The notes: generated by a model from the sequence alone, not told the origin. A DNA stretch of 64,000 nucleotides from JAGVSR01 sp963786675 (GCA_963786675.1 CAWAZY010000001.1:248001-312000); one strand, 5' to 3'; shown: positions 1 through 9,151, counted from the stretch's first letter. Made by a program: numbers and translations.

Positions 1-1024
1 GCCGTCCAGGTGGGCCGTCACCTCATCGAGCAGGAGGATCGGCGTCCGCCCGTCTTGACGTTCGCCGGCCAGTTCTGCGTGCGACAGGACCAGCCCCAGT
101 AGCAGAGCCTTCTGCTCACCCGTCGAACACAAACGCGCCGGCATATCCTTCGGGCCATGACCGACGATGAGATCGGAGCGGTGCGGCCCCTCCAGGGTCC
201 GTCCCGCCGCCCGGTCCCGCTCGCGGCCCGAACGCAGCGCAGCGCGATAGGTTTCTTCGACATCGAGGGCGGCATGATGCAAGAGCCCGGCTTCGAGCGA
301 GCCTTCGACGGCAATACGCGCCCAGGGAAACGGCGACGACTGATCCCGGGCCCGGCGCTGTTCGGACATAGCGCTCAACGCGGCGGCCGCCTCCGCACGA
401 GCGGCGGAAATCGCCACGCCCGTTTCCGCCATCAGGTCTTCCAAGCCTTCGAACCGGGCCGCATCGCGCACGTTGTCGGCGAGCAACCGGTTGCGCTGCT
501 GCATGGCACGTTCGAACCTGGAGGCGCGCCGCCCGTGCTCGGCATCGAAGCACAGGATCAACCGGTCGAGAAACCGGCGGCGCTCCGACGCCGGGCCGGT
601 GAACAAGACCGTCCATGGCGGGCGTGAGCCATGCGACCTCGACATAATCCGCAAGAACGCCCGAGCCCGATTTCGTGACGCCGTCGATACGCACGATGCG
701 ACCGGTGGCCGGGTCGCCGCCGGCCGGCTGGAGGGCGAGCCCGGTGCCGATATCGACCGGTCCGATGTCGGTATGCACGCGCGCGGCGAGGCTCCACGTC
801 CCGTCGCCCGGAACGCGCGCGATATCGGCATAAGCCGCGCGGCGAAGGCCTTGTCCCGGCGCCAGCAGCGATACGGCTTCGAGCAGATTGGTCTTACCCG
901 CGCCGTTGGCCCCCGTAAGCACGACCGGCTCGGGTCCCAGTTCCAGTGTGGTTCCAGCGTAATTCCGGAAATTGGTGAGCGTCAGCCGCTCCACCCACAG
1001 GCGCGGCCTCGCGTCGGCGGTCAT
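1..1024 (-). CDS. recF: RecF, DNA replication and repair ATPase (5' part; frame broken once)
   Basis: RecF is the SMC-like ATPase that loads RecA at gapped DNA together with RecO and RecR. The Walker A motif GANGAGKT lies at about residues 38-45 and the Walker B motif ILLLDEVTAHLD is encoded at 1-60, so only the last few dozen residues are lost beyond the window edge. The frame is interrupted near 605: after MDGL the open frame degenerates, and skipping one base there restores FTGPASERRRFLDRL and the rest of a normal RecF. The extra base is probably one A of the AA at 605-606. I chose ATG 1024, which has a GGAG about 13 bases upstream; a GTG at 1066 overlapping the dnaN stop is also possible. 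The gene follows dnaN, as in many alphaproteobacteria. Confidence 0.93.
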
Positions 1025-1062
1025 GGCGTGTGTTCCCGCTCCGGAGGCGTGCGCGTTCAGGC

Positions 1063-2181
1063 TCACACCCGCATCGGCATCAGAACGTAAAGCGCGCCCG
1101 AATCGTCGCCATCGCGGATCATGGTCGGCGACCCGGCGTCGGCGAGCAAAAAGCGCGCCTCCTCACCCTCGATCTGGCTCGCGATATCGAGCAAATACCG
1201 GGCATTGAAGCCGATTTCGATGGGCGCGGCGTCATACGTGACGGCAATTTCTTCCGTCGCGCTGCCGCCTTCCGGGTTGTTGACCGAAAGAACCAGCTTG
1301 TTCTTCGACAGGGCGAGTTTCACCGCGCGGCCGCGCTCGCTGGCGACCGTCGAGACGCGATCCACGGCGGCGGTGAAAATGGCATTCGGGACGAGCATTT
1401 CCTTATCGTTGGCCTGTGGGATGACGCGGCCGTAGTCGGGGAATGTCCCGTCGATCAGCTTCGACGTCAGCGTGGCGGTCCCGATCTCGAAGCGGATCTT
1501 GGCGGCGCTGACCGAGATGCGCACCGGATCGGTCACACCCTCCACAAGGCGCTGCAGTTCATGCACGGTCTTGCGCGGAATGATGACGCCGGGCATGCCT
1601 TCCGCACCCTTCGGCCGCGGCAGCTCGGACTGGGCCAGGCGGTGACCGTCGGTCGCCACCGCGCGCAGCATGTGCTTTTTGCCCGACTCGGCGGTGTGCA
1701 GATAGATGCCGTTCAAGTAGTAGCGCGTTTCTTCTGTCGAGATCGCGAAGCGCGTCTTGTCGATGATACGCTTCAAATCGCCGGCGGGAATTTCAAAGCT
1801 GTGCCCGAGGTCGCCCGCCGCAATGTCGGGGAAATCCTCCGGACCCAGTGTCTGCAGCGCGAAACGCGCCTGCCCGGCGGACAGCGTCAGCCGTTCCTTG
1901 TCGGCGTCGCGCTTGATATCGACCTGGGCCCCGTCCGGCAACTTGCGCACGATGTCGTGCAGCATGTGGGCCGGCACGGTCAGTGCGCCCGGCTGGGAAA
2001 CGTCGGCTTTGGCCTCTTCCACGACTTCGCGTTCCAGATCGGTGGCCTTGAATTCCAGACCTGAAGCCGTTGCCTTGAGCAGCACGTTGGACAGGATCGG
2101 GATCGTCGTTCGACGCTCCACAACGCTCGTCACATGGCCGAGCGCTCTTGAGAGTTCGCCTTTTTCGATCACCAGACGCAT
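1063..2181 (-). CDS. dnaN: DNA polymerase III beta sliding clamp
   Basis: Encodes the ring-shaped clamp that tethers the replicative polymerase to DNA. The 372-residue length is normal, and the three clamp domains are readable from MRLVIEKGEL to the classic C-terminal end MPMRV. Typical stretches include RTTIPILSNVLL near the N-terminus, ATDGHRLA in the middle and IDGTFPDYGRVIP in the third quarter. The ATG at 2181 has AAAGG seven bases upstream. The stop codon lies at the start of recF (GTGA overlap if recF starts at 1066), suggesting co-transcription. A 340-base gap separates it from dnaA. Confidence 0.98.
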   Translation of the reverse strand: MRLVIEKGELSRALGHVTSVVERRTTIPILSNVLLKATASGLEFKATDLEREVVEEAKADVSQPGALTVPAHMLHDIVRKLPDGAQVDIKRDADKERLTLSAGQARFALQTLGPEDFPDIAAGDLGHSFEIPAGDLKRIIDKTRFAISTEETRYYLNGIYLHTAESGKKHMLRAVATDGHRLAQSELPRPKGAEGMPGVIIPRKTVHELQRLVEGVTDPVRISVSAAKIRFEIGTATLTSKLIDGTFPDYGRVIPQANDKEMLVPNAIFTAAVDRVSTVASERGRAVKLALSKNKLVLSVNNPEGGSATEEIAVTYDAAPIEIGFNARYLLDIASQIEGEEARFLLADAGSPTMIRDGDDSGALYVLMPMRV

Positions 2182-2521
2182 GGTGTTGCCTTTAGCGTTG
2201 CTGCTGCGGAAATGTGCGGAAAAATCACAGAGGTAGCCCCCTTGGCCGAGGCCGCCTTATGGATTCGCGGCGGGGCTGCAAAATGCCCTGATATGCCGAG
2301 ACATTTCAAGTGCCGCGCGAGCCGAAGTCTGCCAAATCGCGGCTTTTCCTCCCCAAAACGAGCGACGGGGGCGGCGCAAACGCGCCACCCCCGCCAACCC
2401 ACCCCCGCGTCCCGGCCGTATGACGGCCAGGTGAAGCCGGACATTTAGGCCCTTCCGGGCCAGCCCTCGTTTCAATGTCCGGCGTCCGAGACCCTCTGCG
2501 CCAGCGGCGCAGACGGGAAAC
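2182..2521. other. dnaA-dnaN intergenic region
   Basis: This 340-base spacer has no credible gene. It is rich in short inverted repeats, among them a perfect 8-bp stem with a 3-base loop at 2495-2513, just after the dnaA stop, and a G/C-rich pairing of GGGGG with CCCCC near 2368-2395. I see no DnaA-box match of the TTATCCACA type. It must hold the dnaN promoter unless dnaN is read through from dnaA. Confidence 0.6.
2495..2513 (-). terminator. Hairpin after dnaA
   Basis: Perfect 8-bp stem TCTGCGCC/GGCGCAGA with loop AGC, nine bases past the dnaA stop in the direction of transcription. There is no T-run after it, so it may be a weak terminator, an attenuator or an mRNA 3'-end stabiliser rather than a classic intrinsic terminator. 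Confidence 0.4.
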
Positions 2522-4012
2522 TCAATGCGCCAAAAGCTTCTTCAAGTCCTCAAGCTCGTCGCGCAGTCTCTGATTGGCACTCAATTCACCTTCGATCTTG
2601 CGGATCGCGTGGAGCACCGTCGTGTGATCGCGATTGCCGAAGCGCCGCCCGATTTCAGGCAAGGACCGCGCCGTCAGCTGCTTGGCCAGATACATGCCGA
2701 TCTGACGCGGCCAGACCACCGAGCGATGACGGCGCTGCGAGAGCAGATCGCCCTTCGATACACCGAAGTGCCGCGACACGATCCGCAGAATATCCTCGAT
2801 CTTGATCCGGCGCTGGTCACCGCCCGAATGCACCAGATCGCGAACGACCGTTTCGGCGATGTCCGGCGTCAGCGTGCCGCGAACATGCTGCCACGTCTGA
2901 TGCAGGCGGTTGACGGCGCCTTCCAGCTCGCGGCCGTTTTCGGTGAGCCGCTGGGCCAGCATCTCCAGGATTTCCCGCGACAGTTCGAAGGCCGGGTCGG
3001 TCAGCTTCTTTTCCGCGACGCGCCGCTCCAGAACCTTCATCCTCAGCTCTTCGTCGAAGCCACCAATTTCTGTCACAAGACCGCGCTGTAAACGCGAGCG
3101 CATGCGCTCATTCAGCCGCTCGATATGCGCGGGCGGGCGCGATGACGCCACCACGACCTGCCGGCCGCCGTCGAGAAGCGCATTGATGATGTGCTCGAAT
3201 TCCTGCTCGGTCTTTTCGCCCTGGAGAAACTCCAGGTCGTCGATGAGCAGCATGTTGATGTTGCGGAACCGCTCCTTGAACGCCAGCGGATCGGACGAGC
3301 GCAAGGCCTCCACGAACTCGTAGCGGAAGCGTTCCGCCGTCAGATAGAGAACCGTCGCGTTCGGTGCACGGCGGCGGACATCCCACGCAATCGCCTGCAA
3401 AAGGTGTGTTTTTCCAAGACCAACCGAGGAATGGAAGAACAGCGGATTGATGCTCGGCGCGCCGGTCAAGACGGTTTCGGCGGCCTGGACTGCAGCGGCA
3501 TGGGCCATCCGGTTGGGCGAGCCAACCACGAAATTCTCGAATGTGTGATGCGGGTAGAGGGGCGAGCCATCGACTCCTCCGGCCGGTATGCGCGGCGCGG
3601 GTGCCGCACCGGCCAACCGCGTCATCTGCGGCCGGGCGACCATGTCCGAAGCTGCCGGCGCCGAGCGGCCATCGGATGTGGCATCACCCCGGCGCGCCAT
3701 CTCCGCAACGGCCTGCGTGGCTTGCCGTATTGCGTTGCCGCCAACCTGACGCAGCTGCACATCCACGCGCTCGGCGCCTTTGAATTCCAGCCGGCTGCAC
3801 GCCAAGAGATCGTCGATGTAATGCGACTGGATCCAGTTGCGCAGGAACTTCACCGGCACGGACGCTACGACCGTCTTGCCGTCGAAGCCGTCGAAGTCGA
3901 GCGTCTTGAACCAGCTCGTGTAGATATCGTCACCGAGGCGCGCCTTGAGAGCGGCATGAACTTTCTTGCCGCGCGTTTCCTCGGGAGTTGTGAGTGTATC
4001 CGACGTCTGCAT
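2522..4012 (-). CDS. dnaA: Chromosomal replication initiator protein DnaA
   Basis: DnaA binds origin DNA as ATP form and opens the duplex. All four domains are visible: the N-terminal DnaB-contact domain (residues 15-85, ending with FLRNWIQSHY), a variable linker rich in Ala/Arg/Pro (about 95-165), the AAA+ domain with Walker A SVGLGKTH and Walker B LLIDDLEFLQ, and the C-terminal DNA-binding domain with the signature GNRDHTTVLHAIRKIE. The length of 496 residues is normal for the family. ATG 4012 gives the expected N-terminus; the upstream AGG is close and weak. It lies between rpsT and dnaN, the usual alphaproteobacterial order. Confidence 0.98.
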   Translation of the reverse strand: MQTSDTLTTPEETRGKKVHAALKARLGDDIYTSWFKTLDFDGFDGKTVVASVPVKFLRNWIQSHYIDDLLACSRLEFKGAERVDVQLRQVGGNAIRQATQAVAEMARRGDATSDGRSAPAASDMVARPQMTRLAGAAPAPRIPAGGVDGSPLYPHHTFENFVVGSPNRMAHAAAVQAAETVLTGAPSINPLFFHSSVGLGKTHLLQAIAWDVRRRAPNATVLYLTAERFRYEFVEALRSSDPLAFKERFRNINMLLIDDLEFLQGEKTEQEFEHIINALLDGGRQVVVASSRPPAHIERLNERMRSRLQRGLVTEIGGFDEELRMKVLERRVAEKKLTDPAFELSREILEMLAQRLTENGRELEGAVNRLHQTWQHVRGTLTPDIAETVVRDLVHSGGDQRRIKIEDILRIVSRHFGVSKGDLLSQRRHRSVVWPRQIGMYLAKQLTARSLPEIGRRFGNRDHTTVLHAIRKIEGELSANQRLRDELEDLKKLLAH

Positions 4013-5193
4013 GTGCCTAAACCCCGCACTAAAAACTTGCCCTCACCCCCGGCATGGCTCCGCCCCTAGCCGTTTGCCCCTGCCAACGGCGGCGTCATTC
4101 CAGGATCTCAAAAAATCGGGACGCTCAGCTCGGCGCCCTGGTTCTCCACGCTGCCTCTCGGCCCATGAAGCCCCCCGTCCAGCAACGGGAGCCTTGGTTG
4201 CCCAAGAACCCGTCCGCTTCCTCCGCGCTGCGGCCGTTGCCTGCCGCAGCGTTAAACGTGATCGCGGTTGGCTCCGCGAATGGACCGGCGTGACCGGCCT
4301 CGTCTTGGGCGTTGCCTATGAACGCCTGCCGTACCCCCTGCGGGGCCGCGAGATGTCTTGCCGAACGGGTACCGGCCGCACGCCGATTGGACCGCTCGGA
4401 ACTCTGCAACTGGAACCGGCCGCGCTTCTGCAGCGCTGCCCTTTCACCGTGACGCAATTCTGCCTACTCCTACCGATCCGTGTGCGATGCGACGACCCGC
4501 GGGCAATGGCCCAACGGAGCGATACCGATGCGTCTGCCTGCCCGGCCGCTCTACAGCCTGGGCGACAACATGCACAGTCACCGACCAGTAGAGCAAAGTA
4601 TTCCCCTGCCCTGCCAAGATACTCACTTGGCAAAGTTGGAATGCCTTACACTACAGACGATGAAACCCATTACGCGACACGGGGAACTATTTGGGCTCGA
4701 CGCTCGTCGATACACACAAACTACACAACTGGCCCACAGGTCAGGGCCGGATGAAGATTAATTATCCCTTAACCCCTGCGGGCGCAAGCCTCGCACGCTG
4801 CAAATCAAGCGTTTGGACCCCATTGAAATCGCACGCTTTTTTAGGTCGTAGACTCTCAATCAGAATCCGATCTTGCGCCGCAATCCCATTGAATGGATTT
4901 CGAATTTAAGGCGCGGACTGACCGCCTCCGTTGCGGGACTCATCGCACACGACCGCCGAGCACTTTTCTGAGGTCCACCGCTAGGGGTCCCCACGAGCCA
5001 TCAACAACCTTTCCCACCAAACCTTCAGGAATCCACGGGTTAGCGCTGTTCAAAACTTCCAACGGGTTTTGCGTTGCCGCTTCCACAGTTGCGAACATGA
5101 CACAATCGCGACAGGGAATGCGCATAGGCGCTCTCAAGCCGTTGACGGCCAATTGCGGGGCTGGCGGTCCGTGCTCAAGAAACTGGCAACAAA
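4013..5193. other. rpsT-dnaA intergenic region, possible origin-proximal DNA
   Basis: About 1.2 kb without a believable gene: reading frames on both strands are short, mutually overlapping and do not resemble proteins. The part from about 4740 to 4915 is clearly more AT-rich than the surroundings. Four GANTC sites (the CcrM methylation motif of alphaproteobacteria) fall at 4851, 4863, 4937 and 5029. I found no good DnaA box; the nearest is TTCCACA at 5081-5087, a poor partial match. The dnaA promoter must lie near 4013-4200. Whether the replication origin is here cannot be decided by eye. Confidence 0.45.
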
Positions 5194-5216
5194 AAACCGG
5201 GCGCGAGGCCCGGTTT
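5194..5216 (-). terminator. Intrinsic terminator of rpsT
   Basis: A perfect 9-bp stem (AAACCGGGC / GCCCGGTTT) with a 5-base loop ends in six T residues in the minus-strand direction (AAAAAA at 5191-5196 on the plus strand, partly shared with the stem). It starts about 50 bases past the rpsT stop codon. This is a textbook Rho-independent terminator. Confidence 0.9.
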
Positions 5217-5264
5217 CCGTCTGTTTTAGCGTCAGTCTTCGTGGGGTGATTACATGGAGCGCGA

Positions 5265-5528
5265 TCAGCCCATCTTCTTGACGCGGGAGGCCAGGCGGGA
5301 AACCTTCCGGCTGGCGGCCTTCTTATGAAGGATCCCCTTCTGCGCAGTGCGGACGAGCACCGGCTCAACGGCCTTCAGCGCGGCCGAGGCCTTGTCCTTA
5401 TCACCGGAAGCGATGGCTTCCTCGACAGTGCGCACGCTCGACTTCATTTGGGTCCGGCGCGACTTGTTGATCGCCGTGCGGGTAACCATCTGCCGGGCGG
5501 CTTTCTTTGCCGAGGACGTATTAGCCAT
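5265..5528 (-). CDS. rpsT: 30S ribosomal protein S20
   Basis: A component of the small ribosomal subunit that contacts 16S rRNA. The 87-residue product starts MANTSSAKKAARQM, has the family's alternating basic helices (AINKSRRTQMKSSVRT; KGILHKKAASRKVSRLASRV) and ends KKMG, all normal for S20. The frame stays open further upstream, but ATG 5528 has AAGGAAA at proper spacing and matches the family N-terminus, so the longer version is rejected. It is transcribed toward dnaA and closes with a strong terminator at 5194-5216. Confidence 0.97.
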   Translation of the reverse strand: MANTSSAKKAARQMVTRTAINKSRRTQMKSSVRTVEEAIASGDKDKASAALKAVEPVLVRTAQKGILHKKAASRKVSRLASRVKKMG

Positions 5529-5904
5529 AAGCTTGATTTCCTTGTCTGTTTGCTCGCAACGGAGCCGCTGGACCCGGGCCGGTTCCTGGAGGGACCTGGC
5601 CACATGGGCCGGCGCGCGCATGCGGCCGAATTCAAATGAAGTTGCGCCCGGATCGAAAGATCCGGGCGTTGCTTGGCGGGTCGTATAGCCCTCCCGGGGC
5701 ATCCGGTCAACGGATAACGGGAGCCCGAGCCTCGGAGTTTCCGCAGCTTTGGCAGGCCAACTCACTTCCGGCCAGCAGACCGCGCGCGCAGTGGCTCGAT
5801 TGAACCTTGCCGGGCGCCATGGCACCACGTTGCAAGATCTGGATGAACCGGCGGTCCGGCCGCACGTCATCCCGCAATTCGAATTGGCAGGACGAAAATC
5901 AGCA
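5529..5904. other. Divergent spacer rpsT / potassium channel
   Basis: 376 bases separate the two divergent start codons. Besides the promoters for both genes, the only structure I see is the perfect hairpin at 5645-5668 described separately. The channel frame remains open upstream of its chosen ATG, but the translation there (Gln/Ala/Arg-rich, no domain) does not look like protein. Confidence 0.5.
5645..5668. repeat. Perfect 10-bp hairpin with GAAA tetraloop
   Basis: CGCCCGGATC and GATCCGGGCG pair perfectly around the loop GAAA, a stable GNRA tetraloop when read on the plus strand. It sits between divergent genes and not behind any recognised gene, so it is either part of a leader transcript or the terminator of an unrecognised small RNA. 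There is no T-run (TTGCTTGG follows on the plus strand). Confidence 0.5.
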
Positions 5905-7068
5905 ATGAGCGAACGCGCCGCGCCGACCCTTCGCCGCCGGGTCTACGAGATCATGGAGTTGGGCCACGGCGAAGACACGACGAGCCGCATCTTCGATACC
6001 TTCATTGTGTCGCTCATCATCTTGAACGTCGCGGCGTTCGTCATGGAGACGGTCCCGTCGATGGCCGCCGCCTATGGACCAGCCTTCCACACCTTTGAAA
6101 TCGTATCGGTTGCCATCTTTACGATCGAGTATCTGCTCCGGCTTTGGGCGGCACCCGAAGTGCCCTTCTTCAGCCGGATGCCCGGATGGCGCGCGCGCCT
6201 GAACGTGGCCCGGCAGCCCAGCATGATCATCGATCTGCTGGCCGTGCTGCCATTCTACCTCAATCAAGTCCTCGGACTGGATCTCCGGTTCCTGCGCGTA
6301 CTGCGCCTGCTGCGGTTCCTAAAATTGTCGCGCTACTCGCCGGCCCTGCATACGCTGGTCCGCGTTCTTTCCAACGAACGGCGCTCGCTGATGGCAGCAT
6401 TGCTGCTGCTCGTCACGGCCATCTTGTTTGCATCGGCCGGCATCTATCTCATCGAAGGTGAAATACAGCCCCAACACTTCGGCAGCGTTCCGCAATCGGC
6501 ATGGTGGGCCATCGCGACACTGACCACAGTCGGTTACGGCGATGCCATTCCGATGACGCCGATGGGCCGCGTCTTCGGCGGCCTCGTGATGGTGTTCGGC
6601 CTGTGCATCCTGGCGCTGCCCGTGGCCATCGTATCAGCTGGCTTTGCCCAGGAAGTCGGACGGCGCGACTTCGTCGTCAACTGGTCACTGATGTCCCGCA
6701 TCCCCATGCTGGCCGATCTCGATGCGCGTGAAGTCGGCGCCCTGATGCCGCTGTTTCATGCACATAACTTCCCGCCAAAAATGGAGGTCCTGCAGGCCGG
6801 GGTGCCATCGCACGCCATGTTTTTCATCGCCTCAGGACGCGTCGAGATGCAGCATCCCGATGCCGATGTGGTTCTAGGCGCGGGTGACTTTTTCGGAGCT
6901 GGCGCCATGCTCACGGGTGACGCACCTAGCGGGCCATTCGTGACGACGACCAAGTGCAGGCTTTTGAAGCTGCACGCGGAGGATTTCCACCGCATCGAGT
7001 TGCTCAACCCTCGGTTCGCGCGCGACATCCGCGAACAGGCCGCAGACCCGAAATACAATTCGCGATGA
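5905..7068 (+). CDS. Voltage-gated-type potassium channel with degenerate cyclic-nucleotide-binding domain
   Basis: A 387-residue six-helix cation channel of the MlotiK1-like type. Helices S1-S4 fill residues 25-145; S4 carries regularly spaced charges at R128, R131, R134, R137, K140 and R143. The pore loop holds the potassium selectivity filter TVGYGD at 208-213, followed by S6. Residues about 265-370 form a C-terminal cyclic-nucleotide-binding fold, but its phosphate-binding cassette reads FFGAGAMLTGDAPSGP where binders have FGE and an Arg, so both ligand-contact residues appear lost. ATG 5905 puts S1 at the expected distance from the N-terminus; the longer frame from 5749 adds non-protein-like sequence. 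It lies in the inner membrane and is convergent with the PP2C gene. Confidence 0.93.
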   Translation: MSERAAPTLRRRVYEIMELGHGEDTTSRIFDTFIVSLIILNVAAFVMETVPSMAAAYGPAFHTFEIVSVAIFTIEYLLRLWAAPEVPFFSRMPGWRARLNVARQPSMIIDLLAVLPFYLNQVLGLDLRFLRVLRLLRFLKLSRYSPALHTLVRVLSNERRSLMAALLLLVTAILFASAGIYLIEGEIQPQHFGSVPQSAWWAIATLTTVGYGDAIPMTPMGRVFGGLVMVFGLCILALPVAIVSAGFAQEVGRRDFVVNWSLMSRIPMLADLDAREVGALMPLFHAHNFPPKMEVLQAGVPSHAMFFIASGRVEMQHPDADVVLGAGDFFGAGAMLTGDAPSGPFVTTTKCRLLKLHAEDFHRIELLNPRFARDIREQAADPKYNSR

Positions 7069-7111
7069 CAGATGCCGGAAACGTCGCGGTCACGGCACTA
7101 GGCCCTAGGCC

Positions 7112-7948
7112 CTAGCTGCCGCTGACGACCTCAACGGCGACGACGGTCGCGTTGTCCTGATGGGGATCGCGCACGGCTTCCACGGCACGGATCAGGGCGG
7201 CCGCAACGGCTTTCGCGCCATCCTGTCCATAGGCGGAGATGATGCGCTCCACTTCACCTGTGTCGAGCGTCTGCAGGCCGTCGCTGGCAAGGATGATGTA
7301 ATCGCCAGGCTCCAAAGGTAACGGACGGCGCGAGATGTCGACCAGATCGATATCGTCGCCGGTCACGGCCGAGCGCAGCATGTGCCGCCGCGGATCACGA
7401 CGGGCCTCCTCAAAGGTAATCGTACCAGCCTCCGCCATACGATCGAGCTCCGGCGCGAGGGAGTGATCCTCGTTGAGCAGCGCGATTTCACCGCGGCGAT
7501 AGAGCATCAACGGACTGTCGCCGACGCTGACCCATTGCGCGCCGTCGCGCGTGAAGGCCACTCCGATGAGTGTCGACCCCATGCCCGAAAGTGCGGGATC
7601 TTCTTCCACTTTGGCGGCAATGGCCGCGTTGGCGGAGGAGAGTGCGCCGATCAACCGCGCATGAGTATCACCGTCACCAGTCGAGAACGCGTCGAGAAAT
7701 TTCTCGCAGACCATGCGGCTCGCCAGTGCGCCGCCCGCATGCCCGCCCATGCCGTCGGCGAGAATGGCGACCACATCACTCGCGCGCGCCGTGCGGCCAG
7801 GACCGGAGGCTTCCTCCCCCGGCGCGACCATCGCACAGTCTTCCTGATAGCCGCGTGCGCCTTTCGTGGCGCAAATCGCGCGATTGAAGGCAATCGCGCG
7901 TTGACGCACGTAGGCGCCGCTGCCCCGGTCCGGCCCGGTTTGCTCCAT
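7112..7948 (-). CDS. PP2C-family serine/threonine protein phosphatase
   Basis: A soluble metal-dependent phosphatase of about 278 residues. The PP2C motifs are present in order: EDC (from YQEDCAMV), ILADGMGGHAGG with metal-binding Asp, GSTLIGVAF, VGDSPLMLYR, SLAPELDRMAEAG, IILASDGLQTLD and DPHQDNATVVAV. The frame could begin at a TTG overlapping the stop of the FHA gene (7978), but ATG 7948 has a GGAGG about 11 bases upstream. It is clearly co-transcribed with the FHA gene and lies back to back with a Ser/Thr kinase, so it probably removes the phosphates that kinase adds (inference from the kinase-FHA-phosphatase trio known in type VI and other signalling loci). Confidence 0.92.
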   Translation of the reverse strand: MEQTGPDRGSGAYVRQRAIAFNRAICATKGARGYQEDCAMVAPGEEASGPGRTARASDVVAILADGMGGHAGGALASRMVCEKFLDAFSTGDGDTHARLIGALSSANAAIAAKVEEDPALSGMGSTLIGVAFTRDGAQWVSVGDSPLMLYRRGEIALLNEDHSLAPELDRMAEAGTITFEEARRDPRRHMLRSAVTGDDIDLVDISRRPLPLEPGDYIILASDGLQTLDTGEVERIISAYGQDGAKAVAAALIRAVEAVRDPHQDNATVVAVEVVSGS

Positions 7949-7974
7949 GATGGGCGGAACCTCCACTGATTGCG

Positions 7975-8727
7975 TCAACCGTCGGCCAGTGCCGACCAGT
8001 CGAACTCAGGCCCACAGAAGGGTACGAACACCAGCTGCGTGCGGCCCATGGTGATGACGTCCATGGCCGTCAGCTCCACGGCACCCGTCGGGCGCCGCTC
8101 GTTGACCGAAACCACATTCGTTTTAGCAAGGTTGGGAACGAACAGGAAGGAGCGGTCGGAGCTGTCGTAGCGAATATAGGCCTGCTCATCGCCCGAGATC
8201 GCATCGTCGCCGAAGTCGATGGCGACGCGATTGCTGGCCGAACGGCCGACCGTGTTGTTGCCCTCGAACACCGGCCTGTACTGGCCGATGCCCGGACCGC
8301 CAACGACCACCAGCCAGCCGACGACGGGGTCGGCTTCGAACGCTCCGCGCTTGACCTGCTGGCGGCCACGGACCAGCGATGTCCGCGGGGCCTCCTCGGG
8401 CACCTTGGCGGGAGAGCGCACAACGCGCGTCGTGGGCGGGCGATCACCTTCGATCTGAGCGCTCTCCAGGGGGCGCGAACCGCCGCGCGCCTCGCGCGCC
8501 GCATCCGCAGCACTGGGTGCGCCCGCTTCGCCGCCGGCCTCGGCGGCCTGCGGAGCTGGCTCGGCCGCCGCACGGGTGCCCATGTCCGGCATCGGCGGCG
8601 GTGTCACCAGGGCGGCGGCCGGTGGCGCGGCCGGCATCGTCTCGTCCTTGCTGGCAGCGGCGAGCGCATCCTTGAGCGAACCCAAGAGGCTGTTGCGGGC
8701 AACGTGCGAACCGGCGGCACTCGACAT
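7975..8727 (-). CDS. FHA-domain protein
   Basis: A 250-residue protein with a disordered Ala/Pro/Glu-rich N-terminal half (residues 1-140) and a C-terminal FHA fold (about 150-245). FHA domains normally read phosphothreonine; here the GR of the first binding loop is kept (NTVGRSASN), but the second loop reads ISGDEQAY where active domains of this type usually have an SRxxH-like motif, so binding may be altered. ATG 8727 has AGGAGAG at ideal spacing; upstream in-frame ATGs at 8763 and 8793 lack this. The stop overlaps the phosphatase frame. It is likely the adaptor or substrate of the divergent kinase. Confidence 0.85.
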   Translation of the reverse strand: MSSAAGSHVARNSLLGSLKDALAAASKDETMPAAPPAAALVTPPPMPDMGTRAAAEPAPQAAEAGGEAGAPSAADAAREARGGSRPLESAQIEGDRPPTTRVVRSPAKVPEEAPRTSLVRGRQQVKRGAFEADPVVGWLVVVGGPGIGQYRPVFEGNNTVGRSASNRVAIDFGDDAISGDEQAYIRYDSSDRSFLFVPNLAKTNVVSVNERRPTGAVELTAMDVITMGRTQLVFVPFCGPEFDWSALADG

Positions 8728-9151
8728 GGCAGGGCTCTCCTCTGGAAGCAGTTTGGCAATCATGCGCCAGCGGCGGTGCCGCGGCACGGTCATCGGGTAT
8801 CACTCAAATGGATGCGAAGTTTTGACGGGGACATATGTCGGCCATGGGCACAATCAAAGGTATGGAGGTGCTGCGCCCCTTTTGGGCCACGATGTTGTCA
8901 ACCTTGTTTGTCCGTGCGCCGTAAGGCAGCTTCGTGGCGCGATCTCGACGGTCCCATGATTTATGCATGTTTCGACCACTGCTCGAAGCATTGCCACATT
9001 CCTGCTGCATAGCTGCCGCCTCTGTTCATCTCGCGAGTCGTGCGCATTTATGGCATCGCGGTGGTGCCGTCCCTTATTCTGAATTCGGACTAAAGGTGCC
9101 GCCCGCCGGCGCCGTCCCAACGAGGCCCACTCCGGGAATGTATTGGCGATC
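8728..9151. other. Divergent regulatory spacer FHA / kinase
   Basis: 424 bases between the FHA gene and the kinase gene. Small frames on both strands are spurious. It should contain both promoters; AT-rich patches lie around 8800-8890 and 8955-8980. No inverted repeat strong enough to name was seen. Confidence 0.45.

Noticed and set aside
1030..2064. 344-codon frame opposite dnaN
   Set aside because: Complete overlap with an unmistakable beta-clamp gene; product is Arg/His-rich and unlike any protein.
3966..4754. 262-codon frame upstream of dnaA
   Set aside because: Starts inside dnaA on the other strand and has no protein-like composition.
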